From contig JAEYXN010000037.1 in assembly GCA_023431285.1 (NCBI GenBank), positions 1 to 7,044 of the forward strand: a stretch of 7,044 nt of DNA. The letters run 5' to 3'. The notes under the pieces are model-generated. The model made no database searches and was not told the origin of the DNA. It saw nothing but the letters and a program-made list of their open reading frames with translations. Source of the DNA: Bacteroidota bacterium. GTDB taxonomy: Bacteria; Bacteroidota; Bacteroidia; Cytophagales; Cyclobacteriaceae. Shown piece after piece: positions 1-6,282 of the stretch (position 1 is the first letter of the stretch; the number at the start of each line of letters is the position of its first letter). The position numbers and the translations under genes were made by a program.

Positions 1-14
1 CCTAATGGCGACAC

Positions 15-134
15 CTACGATGTACTGTGTAGTATTGCACGTCTGAAACTCAACACTTCGGTGGCTAGGCAATCGGGGCATCGTCCTCCCTTCAATTGAT
101 TTGTCTGACGAACCAGAACATCCGCACGCGTCAT
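15..134 (-). CDS. Possible 39-residue small protein with a CPDC motif (doubtful)
   Basis: This small open frame starts with ATG at 132-134 and ends with TAG at 15-17. A textbook Shine-Dalgarno, AAGGAGG (complement of 144-150), lies 9 nt upstream of the ATG. The product would be basic and begin MTRADVLVRQ, with a Cys-Pro-Asp-Cys pair near its middle that could bind metal or form a disulfide. I do not recognise it. Its frame stays open far upstream of this ATG, so the ATG is chosen only because of the ribosome site. A strong Shine-Dalgarno is unusual for Bacteroidota, which rarely use one. The motif may be chance, or the segment may have come from elsewhere. Confidence 0.15.
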   Translation of the reverse strand: MTRADVLVRQTNQLKGGRCPDCLATEVLSFRRAILHSTS

Positions 135-625
135 CCAATGCAACCTCCTTAAGGCATGTCGAAGATCCCGATCTGAGAAGCATGAGCGCTCTGGTCGTGT
201 GGCAATAAATATTAGCGTCGCGAGAGTTCGGAAGTTTCCGAAACGGAAGCGTGTCCCGAACGGCTCCACAGAGTCGGTGGTGTGTTGGCCTTTCGTGGTT
301 ACAAGACAAATTCCGTTGCGGTTCCCTGGACAGACTGAATCGCCGTCAGCTACTTTCAAGAATAGAAATAATAAACTGAATGCAAACCTGTTGTGATAGT
401 TGAGTTAACGTATTACTGTAAACGATGCAAGGTTTTTAGAATTTGGCTGGATTCTTCTCAAAAACAAGTGCTGTGGAGATATTGAAAAAGTGCTGAGCGT
501 GAACGAGTTACTAGTTTATGAGAGATTTGCTCTTCCTCCACGGCAGATATCCCCATCATAATAAGTATTAATTGTTTGATTTATAGATATTTATTATAAA
601 AGACTTAAACTAATAGATTTGATAA

Positions 626-638
626 AATTGAATCAATT
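626..638. repeat. 13-bp palindrome AATTGA-A-TCAATT
   Basis: The two arms AATTGA and TCAATT are perfect reverse complements around one central A. The site lies about 180 bp upstream of the M20 peptidase start in AT-rich DNA. It could be an operator for a dimeric regulator, but AT-rich sequence produces such palindromes by chance fairly often. Confidence 0.3.
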
Positions 639-676
639 CGCAGGTGTGAACTGGATCCTGTATATTGGCATCTTAC

Positions 677-689
677 TAATTGATAATTA
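677..689. repeat. 13-bp inverted repeat TAATT-GAT-AATTA
   Basis: Five-base arms TAATT and AATTA flank a 3-base centre. The arms share the AATT core with the palindrome at 626-638, which lies 51 bp upstream start to start. It may be a second half of the same binding region, or AT-rich background. Confidence 0.25.
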
Positions 690-701
690 ATGATTTATAT
701 T

Positions 702-720
702 ATTCTAACTTAAGTAGAAT
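702..720. repeat. 19-base near-perfect dyad ATTCTA...TAGAAT, followed by T run
   Basis: The sequence ATTCTAACTTAAGTAGAAT is a palindrome with a single extra A: outer arms ATTCT/AGAAT and an inner self-complementary ACTTAAGT. It is followed on the plus strand by three more T (721-723). As RNA it could form a weak AT-rich hairpin resembling an intrinsic terminator; as DNA it could be an operator about 100 bp before the M20 gene. The sequence alone does not separate these. Confidence 0.35.
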
Positions 721-792
721 TTTACATTCAAGGTAAATACGTCATTTTCGATCTCTAAATTCAGGTATTTTAACCCTTGACGCCGATTCTTT

Positions 793-812
793 ACCTTTCA
801 GCTCACCTTTCA
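793..812 (+). repeat. Direct repeat ACCTTTCA x2 in the M20 gene leader
   Basis: ACCTTTCA occurs at 793-800 and again at 805-812, a period of 12 bp, ending 5 bases before the ATG at 818. It occupies the place of a Shine-Dalgarno, which is absent; the leader is pyrimidine-rich instead. It may be a small duplication or a binding site affecting translation or transcription. No function can be assigned from the sequence. Confidence 0.4.
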
Positions 813-817
813 AGCTT

Positions 818-2254
818 ATGAAGCGATTCCTTATCTGGCTCGGGATTCTACTTCTGACGTTCGCTGCTTTCCTGATCGTCCGGACAATCACCTACACCTC
901 AAATCAGGATCAGGTCACTGTTCCTTCCGCCCCCGCTCTCGATAGTGCTGCCCTCGCCCGTTTTCAGGAAGCAATTACCTACCGGACCATCTCGTACTCT
1001 GACTCAAACCTCCTGGATACCGCCCATTTTGCCGGGTTCCGGAGATTTCTGGAAAGTAAGTACCCGCTTGTCCACAACGCAATGTCCCGGACCATTGTGA
1101 AGAATTACACAATACTTCTGCGGTGGGCAGGGGCAGATCCAGCGCTGCCGCCAGCCGTTCTGATGGCCCACCAGGATGTTGTTCCCATAGAAGAGACCAC
1201 CCGTCAGCTCTGGGCGGTTGACCCATTTCAAGGCGTTGTCAAGGAAGGATTCATCTGGGGTCGGGGAACCGCAGACGACAAGATCAATCTGATTGCGATT
1301 CTGGAAGCTTGTGAGAAACTTCTGGGCGAAGGGTACCGTCCCCGGCGGACTGTCTATCTCCTTTTCGGCCACGACGAGGAGGTCGGGGGCTCCGGAGCCA
1401 GGGCAGTGGCTGAAAGCTTCAGGTCGCAGGGGATCGCTCCAGACCTGGTGTTGGATGAAGGAGGGATCGTAACCCGCGAGAAGGTTCCCGGTATTCGTCG
1501 GAACGTCGCCCTGATCGGCACATCTGAAAAGGGAATGCTCACCATGTCTTTGAATGTCGAGAAAGGAGGAGGGCATGCCGCCATGCCTGAAGCGGAGACC
1601 GCAATAGATATCCTGGCAAGGGCCCTGACCCGTTTGAATGAGAACAAGTTTGAGCCACGCTTCTCCCCATCTACTGAATCGTTCATAGAACACATTGGGC
1701 CGGAGATGCCGTTTCGCCAACGCATTGCTTTCGCCAACCTATGGTTGTTCCGGCCGGTGATCAACAAGATCTATGAAAGCTCGAATACCGGGAACGCCAT
1801 GATCAGAACGACGCTGGCGCCGACGATCATCAACGCGGGAATTAAGGAAAACGTCATTCCCACAGTGGCGAAGGCTACCTTAAATCTGCGCCTTCTTCCG
1901 GGTGACAGCGTTGCGATGGTGGAAAGGAAGATCCGTGAAATCATAGCTGATGACAGGGTCCGCGTCGAAATAATGGATGCGCGGGAAGCCTCCAGCGTGA
2001 CCTCCATAGACAGCTATGCGTATACCACCGTAGACCAGATCGTCAGGAAAACCTACGACAGTGTTGTCGCGACCCCGTTTTTGATGATTGCCGCCACCGA
2101 CTCCCGCCATTTTGATGGGGTATCGAAAGGGATTATCAAGTTTAGTCCGATGACCGACCCAATCGGGTTTCATGGCATCGATGAGCGTGTCAGCGTGGAA
2201 AGTTTCAGAACCTCTATCTGGTTCTTTGAACAGCTTCTCAGGGATTTGAAATAA
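818..2254 (+). CDS. Membrane-anchored M20 family metallopeptidase, PM20D1/CPS1-like
   Basis: This is a di-zinc hydrolase of peptidase family M20, closest in pattern to yeast carboxypeptidase S and mammalian PM20D1, which cleaves or forms N-acyl amino acids. Length (478 residues) fits that group. Residues 4-22 form one hydrophobic segment without a clear cleavage site, so it is probably a signal anchor with the enzyme outside the inner membrane. Expected metal ligands are H118 (in AHQDVV), D153 (in GRGTADDK), E188 (after catalytic E187 in GHDEEVGG), D213 (in LDEGG) and H452 (in FHGIDER). H253 in GGHAAMPE lies in the lid/dimerisation domain. SEKG and TDSRHF motifs also match PM20D1-like proteins. 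The ATG at 818 is chosen because it begins a typical MKRF plus hydrophobic N-terminus, although the frame is open further upstream and no Shine-Dalgarno is present. The 3' end overlaps the convergent next gene by 17 bp. The substrate (dipeptide or N-acyl amino acid) cannot be told from sequence. Confidence 0.93.
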   Translation: MKRFLIWLGILLLTFAAFLIVRTITYTSNQDQVTVPSAPALDSAALARFQEAITYRTISYSDSNLLDTAHFAGFRRFLESKYPLVHNAMSRTIVKNYTILLRWAGADPALPPAVLMAHQDVVPIEETTRQLWAVDPFQGVVKEGFIWGRGTADDKINLIAILEACEKLLGEGYRPRRTVYLLFGHDEEVGGSGARAVAESFRSQGIAPDLVLDEGGIVTREKVPGIRRNVALIGTSEKGMLTMSLNVEKGGGHAAMPEAETAIDILARALTRLNENKFEPRFSPSTESFIEHIGPEMPFRQRIAFANLWLFRPVINKIYESSNTGNAMIRTTLAPTIINAGIKENVIPTVAKATLNLRLLPGDSVAMVERKIREIIADDRVRVEIMDAREASSVTSIDSYAYTTVDQIVRKTYDSVVATPFLMIAATDSRHFDGVSKGIIKFSPMTDPIGFHGIDERVSVESFRTSIWFFEQLLRDLK

Positions 2255-2660
2255 CTTCGGTGAAGGCATACTCTTCTTCTACCACTGCGCTGCCCAGAAA
2301 TCCGGCGCAGGCGCGATAGAGTTCCTCCGCCACATTAATGTTGTTGAGAAGACGATCCGAGAAGAAGGATTCGAACCGGACAATTCCCGTCAACGGATTT
2401 GTTTGTATCTCAAGGTGAGAGTTCTGGAAGCATACAATACCAATAAAACCTGACTGAGTGTAATTGAAGTAGAACTCACCGCTTCTTTTGAGGCCGAGTG
2501 CCCCTGCAGTGTGATTGACAAAATCCTTAAAAGGCCGGAAATCCACAATAAGTCTGAGGTTCCCGGCCTTCATGTTGCTTACGATCTGAAATCCGCTTTC
2601 ACTATTGTTCAGGGATTTCATCTGCGCGATAAGGCGCTCGGGCCCGCCGTTGTGGTTCAT
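2238..2660 (-). CDS. Diverged S-adenosylmethionine decarboxylase-like protein
   Basis: This 140-residue protein aligns by eye with the short prokaryotic AdoMet decarboxylase family (SpeH/SpeD type), which makes decarboxylated AdoMet for spermidine synthesis through a self-generated pyruvoyl group. The match runs from about residue 33 to 102: a strand LRLIVDF, then SGEFYFNYTQSGFIGIV, then NSHLEIQTNP, then FESFFSD. These correspond to the family's GVTGVV, ESHLSIHTWPE and DVFTCG regions. S81 takes the place of the pyruvoyl-forming serine (S63 in the Thermotoga maritima enzyme, numbering from memory). The processing histidine (H68) is Q86, the catalytic cysteine (C83) is S101, and the WPE glutamate is Leu90. 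Activity as a decarboxylase is therefore doubtful; a structural or regulatory role, or changed chemistry, is possible. The ATG at 2658-2660 is the first in frame; M14 is an alternative. No Shine-Dalgarno is visible. It lies 108 bp after nhaD and overlaps the convergent M20 gene by 17 bp. That it is a gene is likely; the family call is moderate. Confidence 0.65.
   Translation of the reverse strand: MNHNGGPERLIAQMKSLNNSESGFQIVSNMKAGNLRLIVDFRPFKDFVNHTAGALGLKRSGEFYFNYTQSGFIGIVCFQNSHLEIQTNPLTGIVRFESFFSDRLLNNINVAEELYRACAGFLGSAVVEEEYAFTEVISNP
2285..2310 (+). terminator. Weak hairpin downstream of the M20 gene
   Basis: CTGCGCTG at 2285-2292 pairs with CGGCGCAG at 2303-2310 (eight pairs, one G-U) around a 10-base loop, 30 bases after the M20 stop codon. 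No T run follows on the plus strand, so this is not a classic intrinsic terminator. It lies inside the coding region of the opposing gene, so its GC-rich codons (Arg-Ala-Cys-Ala and Gly-Ser-Ala) may explain it. Confidence 0.2.
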
Positions 2661-2768
2661 GCTGGTTAGGATTTAAGATAAAATAAGCCCCTTTCCCGGA
2701 ACCTCACCCGGTTACTTAAGCCCAATTATTACACGTCACCGAGGGGATGCCGAAACGCACGAATTCTG

Positions 2769-4145
2769 TTAATGTATCAGCGAAATCTGAATGAGGTACG
2801 CACCGCATCCCGCAAGGTAGCCCAGGAGTGCCACCAGGGAAACGCGTTTCATGTACCAGACAAAGTCGATTTTCTCCATCCCCATTACGGCGACACCAGC
2901 CGCTGAACCAATAATAAGAATACTTCCCCCGGTCCCGGCACAGTATGCAAGGTATTCCCACAACATATGGTCCTGCGGATACGTCTCCATACTGTACATA
3001 CCCATGCTAGCCGCCACCAGCGGAACGTTATCGACCACTGCAGAAAGCAAGCCTATAAGGGTTACGATGATCCGCTCGTCGCCGAAAACCGATGCCAGCA
3101 GTTGCGCGAAAGACTGGAGTACCATCATCGACTCCAGGGCTGCGACTGCAAGCAATATCCCAAGGAAGAACAAAACACTTGGGACGTCTATCCGCATCAG
3201 CGCTCCTGCAGCGGAATATTTCTTTCGTTCAGCTTCATCCAGATCGGGATGGATCAGCTCCGACGTGACCCAAAGAATTCCGAGTCCCAGAAGCATACCC
3301 ATGTAGGGTGGGAGATGAGTGTAAGTCTTGAATATAGGTACTGATATGAGCGCGCCGACTCCGAGGAAGAGCATGAGCCTTCCTCCAGACACCGACTCAT
3401 GCGAATGATCATGATGCTCTTTCGTATGGCCGAGTGTACCCTTCAATGTGAAGTTCAGATACAGCAGCGGCACCAACAGACAGATTACGCTGGGGATGAA
3501 AAGGCTCTTCATGATTCCGAAAGTGGAGACTTGTCCACCGATCCAGAGCATCGTGGTCGTCACATCTCCGATTGGTGTCCATGCACCTCCGGCGTTGGCG
3601 GCGATGATGATCATTCCGGCGAAGAACATTCGCATCGTTTTGTCCGGGATGAGCTTCCTGATTAGGGAGACCATTACGATGGACGTCGTCAGGTTATCTA
3701 AAACACTTGAAAGGAAAAACGTGACAATGCAGATGATCCACAGCAGTGTTTTAGGATTAGTAGTGCGGATCCGGTCGGTGATCAGTCTGAAGCCATGATG
3801 GGCATCGACGAGTTCTACGATGGTCATGGCTCCCAGCAGGAAGAATATGATCTGGGCAATAGCATTTAGATGATGACCCAGTTGGTGGAGGACAAACTCA
3901 ATGAATCGATCGTGTGATGACAGGGCAGCGAACTTTTCGTCGCCCAGCTCAACCTGCAGGAGGCTCATCGTGCTTTGGAATATGTCGCCGGAAAGGAGAG
4001 TCTCCGTTGGTCCGGCAAGAATGAATAGTGTCCAGCAGAGTATCCCCGTGAGTAGGGCTGACGCTGTTTTGTTTATTTTGACGTTGTGCTCAAGGGCGAT
4101 AAAAAGATACCCAATGATAAAAACTATAATGATCAGGGTTTGCAT
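2769..4145 (-). CDS. nhaD: NhaD-type Na+/H+ antiporter
   Basis: A 458-residue inner-membrane protein with about 12 hydrophobic segments, the usual size for NhaD antiporters (ion transporter superfamily, TC 2.A.62). NhaD exports Na+ or Li+ in exchange for protons and supports salt and alkaline tolerance. Hallmark motifs are present: SSVLDNLTTSIVM (D150, N151), ANAGGAWTPIGDVTTTMLW (N184, D194, T196, T197), SAVVDNVPLVAA (D372, N373) and GTGGSILIIGSAAG (S408, S414). The two Asp-Asn pairs and the GDVTT motif correspond to residues shown to matter in Vibrio NhaD, by memory of that work. An unusual His-rich hydrophilic loop lies at 240-249 (five His in ten residues) between membrane segments. The ATG at 4143-4145 begins directly with a hydrophobic helix; no Shine-Dalgarno or clear promoter is visible upstream. 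The next gene downstream starts after 108 bp and may be co-transcribed. Confidence 0.93.
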   Translation of the reverse strand: MQTLIIIVFIIGYLFIALEHNVKINKTASALLTGILCWTLFILAGPTETLLSGDIFQSTMSLLQVELGDEKFAALSSHDRFIEFVLHQLGHHLNAIAQIIFFLLGAMTIVELVDAHHGFRLITDRIRTTNPKTLLWIICIVTFFLSSVLDNLTTSIVMVSLIRKLIPDKTMRMFFAGMIIIAANAGGAWTPIGDVTTTMLWIGGQVSTFGIMKSLFIPSVICLLVPLLYLNFTLKGTLGHTKEHHDHSHESVSGGRLMLFLGVGALISVPIFKTYTHLPPYMGMLLGLGILWVTSELIHPDLDEAERKKYSAAGALMRIDVPSVLFFLGILLAVAALESMMVLQSFAQLLASVFGDERIIVTLIGLLSAVVDNVPLVAASMGMYSMETYPQDHMLWEYLAYCAGTGGSILIIGSAAGVAVMGMEKIDFVWYMKRVSLVALLGYLAGCGAYLIQISLIH

Positions 4146-4207
4146 AGTTCAAATGGTTCAGAATTAAGAAAGTAGCTGAGAGGGCACAGGATAGGCCTAC
4201 CGTTGAA

Positions 4208-4540
4208 CTAGGGTGCGTGGATGGAGGGGTGCAGATGATGTCCCGTCCTTCTTACGAGTTGAGGGATGGCTGAAATAAAAGATCTGAGAACAACCTCGTC
4301 GTACAGATTTGTCAAACGAGGCGGGATAAAAAGTACCGGAGCCTTTTGGGCACCCGTTTCTTTAGATGATACTTCCGTTAATGGCTGGGTCCAGGATGCC
4401 GCAGTCAGTTTGGAGGCGACGTCGGACTTCGAGGAAGATGTTACCGGCGTGTTGAAGCAGAAATAGAAAGAGAGAAAGCACGCAAGCAGGAGGAATGCTG
4501 AACGTTCAAGGAAACCACGATGGCCTGCCGAAGCTTTCAA
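4208..4540 (-). CDS. Doubtful small membrane protein ORF with TTG start
   Basis: This 110-codon frame lies on the same strand as its neighbours and ends 62 bp before nhaD. Its translation has one hydrophobic stretch at about residues 15-29 (SAFLLLACFLSFYFC), which would anchor it, then a polar tail rich in Ser, Thr and Lys and a basic C-terminus with several His. I do not recognise it. The frame contains no ATG at all; the start would be TTG at 4538-4540, and an in-frame stop lies five codons upstream of it. No Shine-Dalgarno is seen. The hydrophobic run comes from a pyrimidine-rich DNA tract, which can yield Phe/Leu/Ser by chance. It could be a real small protein, a decayed gene or noise. 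Confidence 0.25.
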   Translation of the reverse strand: MKASAGHRGFLERSAFLLLACFLSFYFCFNTPVTSSSKSDVASKLTAASWTQPLTEVSSKETGAQKAPVLFIPPRLTNLYDEVVLRSFISAIPQLVRRTGHHLHPSIHAP

Positions 4541-4565
4541 GTTTAGGTTGGTTTAGAACCAGTTT

Positions 4566-4588
4566 CCAAAAATACCGCAGCAACGCGG
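4566..4588 (-). terminator. Possible intrinsic terminator of the ABC-F gene
   Basis: On the minus strand, 36 bases after the ABC-F stop, CCGC-gttgct-GCGG (4575-4588) forms a four-pair GC stem, with one possible G-U pair inside the loop, followed by TATTTTTGG. The position and T run fit a weak Rho-independent terminator, though the stem is short. Confidence 0.35.
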
Positions 4589-4623
4589 ATGGTTGTGTAT
4601 TCGCGTCGAAATATATTTCCGGG

Positions 4624-6264
4624 TTACCCCTTCGTCCTCTCGATTTCGCGAAGGTTTTCCATCTTCTTGTTTCGGAGGAAACTGTTGATGTCCTCGAAAT
4701 GTTCGCGGATCCGCTTGTTCCCGAACTCAAAAACCTTTCCTGCAAGTCCGTCGAGGAAGTCACGGTCGTGTGATACAAGGATAAGAGTACCGTCAAAAGC
4801 TTTCAGGGCATCCTTCAGGATATCTTTTGTTTTGATGTCCAAATGGTTCGTGGGCTCATCGAGGATCAGGAGATTCACTGGCTGAAGCAGTAACTTGATC
4901 ATTGCCAGGCGCGTTTTCTCTCCCCCGGAAAGCACCTTTACTTTCTTTTCGATGGTCTCACCGCCGAACATGAAAGCGCCAAGGATGTCCTTGATCTTTG
5001 TTCTGATATCTCCTTCGGCAATGTAATCGATGGTTTGAAAGACAGTGAGATCGCCATCGAGCTGGGAGGCCTGATTCTGGGCGAAGTAGCCGATCATACA
5101 GTTATGACCCATCTGAAGCTTCCCTTCGTAATCGATCTCTCCCATGATCGCTTTTACGAAAGTAGATTTTCCCTCGCCGTTCTTTCCAACAAGAGCGACC
5201 TTCTCACCCCGGGCGATGGTGACGTTGGCGTCTTTGAAAACAACGTGGTCACCATAGGCCTTTGTCAGACCTTCTGCTATAACGGGGTAGCTACCCGATT
5301 TCGGAGCCGGCGGAAACTTGAGGTTCAGCGCTGAAGTGTCGACCTCGTCCACCTGAACGATCTCCATCTTCTCAAGCATCTTTACCCGCGACTGCACCTG
5401 GAGCGTTTTCGAGTACGTACCCTTGAAACGTTCGATAAAAGCGGTGATATCGGCTATCTCTCTTTGCTGCTCGTCAAAATGTTTTTGTTGTTGTTCACGA
5501 CGCTCTTTCCTAAGCTGCAGATAATGTGAATAGTTCGTTTTGTAGTCGTAGATCCTGCCCATCGTAATTTCTATGGTACGATTGGTCAGGTTATCGACGA
5601 AAGCTTTGTCGTGACTGATGACGATTACCGCTTTCGCATTTGTTTTGAGAAACTCTTCCAGCCATTGGACTGACTCGATGTCAAGGTGATTGGTCGGCTC
5701 ATCGAGAAGGATAAGGTCAGGCTTTTGTAACAGGATCTTGGCAAGCTCGATACGCATCCGCCACCCACCGCTGAACTCCTTCGTCTGGCGTGTAAAATCT
5801 GTACGAACGAAACCCAGTCCTAGCAGTGTTTTTTCCACTTCAGCATCAAAGTTGATCTCCTCGATAGAATAGTATTTTTCACTCAACTCGGAGACCTGCT
5901 CGATAATCTTCGCGTAGGCGTCAGACTCATAATCCGTCCGTGTTTCCAGCTGATGATTCAACTCATCCATCTCCCGTTTCATATTCAGGATTTTCGAAAA
6001 GGCTTTGGAGGCTTCCTCGAAAACGGTTGCGTTGTCTTCCGTTAAGAGATGCTGAGGGAGATAGGCGATCACAGCGTCTTTTGGAGCCGATACTTTTCCT
6101 TTGGTGGGTTTGGCTGCGCCGGCAAGTATCTTTAACAAAGTGGATTTACCCGCCCCGTTCTTTCCCATAAGGGCGATACGGTCGTTTTCATTGATGTTAA
6201 AGGTGATGTTGCTGAATAAGGCTGAACCATTAAATTCTACACTGACGGCATCTACTGAGATCAT
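4624..6264 (-). CDS. ABC-F family ATPase, YheS-like (ribosome-associated)
   Basis: A 546-residue soluble protein with two ABC ATPase domains in tandem and no membrane segments, the mark of ABC-F proteins, which bind the ribosomal E site and act on stalled or antibiotic-bound ribosomes. Domain 1: Walker A GKNGAGKST (34-42), signature FSGGW (S165-W168), Walker B with D188-E189, switch H218. Domain 2: Walker A GKNGEGKST (360-368), signature LSGGEK (445-450), Walker B with D469-E470, switch H499. Both catalytic glutamates are present, so both sites should hydrolyse ATP. The charged linker at about 240-325, with TLQVQSRVKMLEKME, is the P-site tRNA-interaction motif. Motifs such as EFSGGWRMR, IGYFAQNQ and LGAFMFGGE match the YheS type, but the long C-terminal coiled coil of E. 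coli YheS is missing, as in Bacteroidota members I recall. The ATG at 6262-6264 gives the normal MISVDAVSVEF start; there is no Shine-Dalgarno. Housekeeping translation factor is more likely than resistance, but this is not provable here. Confidence 0.93.
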   Translation of the reverse strand: MISVDAVSVEFNGSALFSNITFNINENDRIALMGKNGAGKSTLLKILAGAAKPTKGKVSAPKDAVIAYLPQHLLTEDNATVFEEASKAFSKILNMKREMDELNHQLETRTDYESDAYAKIIEQVSELSEKYYSIEEINFDAEVEKTLLGLGFVRTDFTRQTKEFSGGWRMRIELAKILLQKPDLILLDEPTNHLDIESVQWLEEFLKTNAKAVIVISHDKAFVDNLTNRTIEITMGRIYDYKTNYSHYLQLRKERREQQQKHFDEQQREIADITAFIERFKGTYSKTLQVQSRVKMLEKMEIVQVDEVDTSALNLKFPPAPKSGSYPVIAEGLTKAYGDHVVFKDANVTIARGEKVALVGKNGEGKSTFVKAIMGEIDYEGKLQMGHNCMIGYFAQNQASQLDGDLTVFQTIDYIAEGDIRTKIKDILGAFMFGGETIEKKVKVLSGGEKTRLAMIKLLLQPVNLLILDEPTNHLDIKTKDILKDALKAFDGTLILVSHDRDFLDGLAGKVFEFGNKRIREHFEDINSFLRNKKMENLREIERTKG

Positions 6265-6282
6265 GTTTCACGAATAAGCCGG

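Larger units (their letters stand above)
1..817. other. Gene-poor left flank; AT-rich region before the M20 peptidase gene
   Basis: I see no convincing protein or RNA gene here. Positions 1-400 have mixed base composition. Several frames are open at once: a 114-codon minus frame ending at 15, a minus frame open to the left edge, and a plus frame at 199-396. None gives a recognisable protein, and so many overlapping frames usually mean that none is coding. From about 400 to 780 the DNA becomes strongly AT-rich with stops in all frames, as expected of regulatory or spacer DNA. This part contains three short dyad repeats, listed separately. I found no good TAnnTTTG element, and no sigma-70 -35/-10 pair with proper spacing, in front of the gene starting at 818. 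No tRNA-like cloverleaf was seen. The first 400 bases could be the remnant of a decayed gene, but this is inference. Confidence 0.6.
4146..4623. other. 478-bp spacer between nhaD and the ABC-F gene
   Basis: No clear gene is present. It contains a 110-codon minus frame (4208-4540, listed separately), a 66-codon plus frame (4266-4466), and a possible terminator for the ABC-F gene near 4566-4588. The plus-strand purine run around 4455-4495 includes AGGAGGA directly before an ATG at 4495, but that frame soon runs antisense into the ABC-F gene. A promoter for nhaD should lie in the right-hand 100 bp next to 4145 (reading leftward), but I found no good TAnnTTTG match. Confidence 0.55.

Noticed and set aside
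1..183. Minus frame from ATG at 181-183 open to the left edge
   Set aside because: The 61 visible residues match no family I know and there is no ribosome site; an edge-truncated gene cannot be excluded but is not supported.
199..396. Plus-strand 65-codon frame in the left flank
   Set aside because: Very Arg/Lys/Pro rich, no ribosome site, no recognisable family, and opposed by open minus frames.
375..485. Short plus frame with a CKRCK zinc-ribbon-like motif, as in some transposases
   Set aside because: Only about 36 codons without a start, no terminal inverted repeats or target duplications around it, so no evidence of an insertion sequence.
1004..1720. 238-codon minus-strand frame inside the M20 gene
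   Set aside because: It is antisense to a complete metallopeptidase with all motifs, its translation has no recognisable domain, and the other minus frames here overlap it; a shadow of GC-rich codons.
2851..3798. Several plus-strand frames of 88-151 codons within nhaD
   Set aside because: They lie antisense to a clear NhaD with all family motifs, and their composition (Ser, Arg, Ile and Pro rich) is what antisense of membrane-protein codons gives.
4266..4466. Plus-strand 66-codon frame in the nhaD/ABC-F spacer
   Set aside because: No recognisable protein, orientation opposite to its neighbours, and overlap with another open frame; no stronger than chance.
4495..4773. Plus-strand 92-codon frame with AGGAGGA directly before its ATG
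   Set aside because: The purine run is only one or two bases from the ATG, too close for normal initiation, and most of the frame is antisense to the ABC-F C-terminus.
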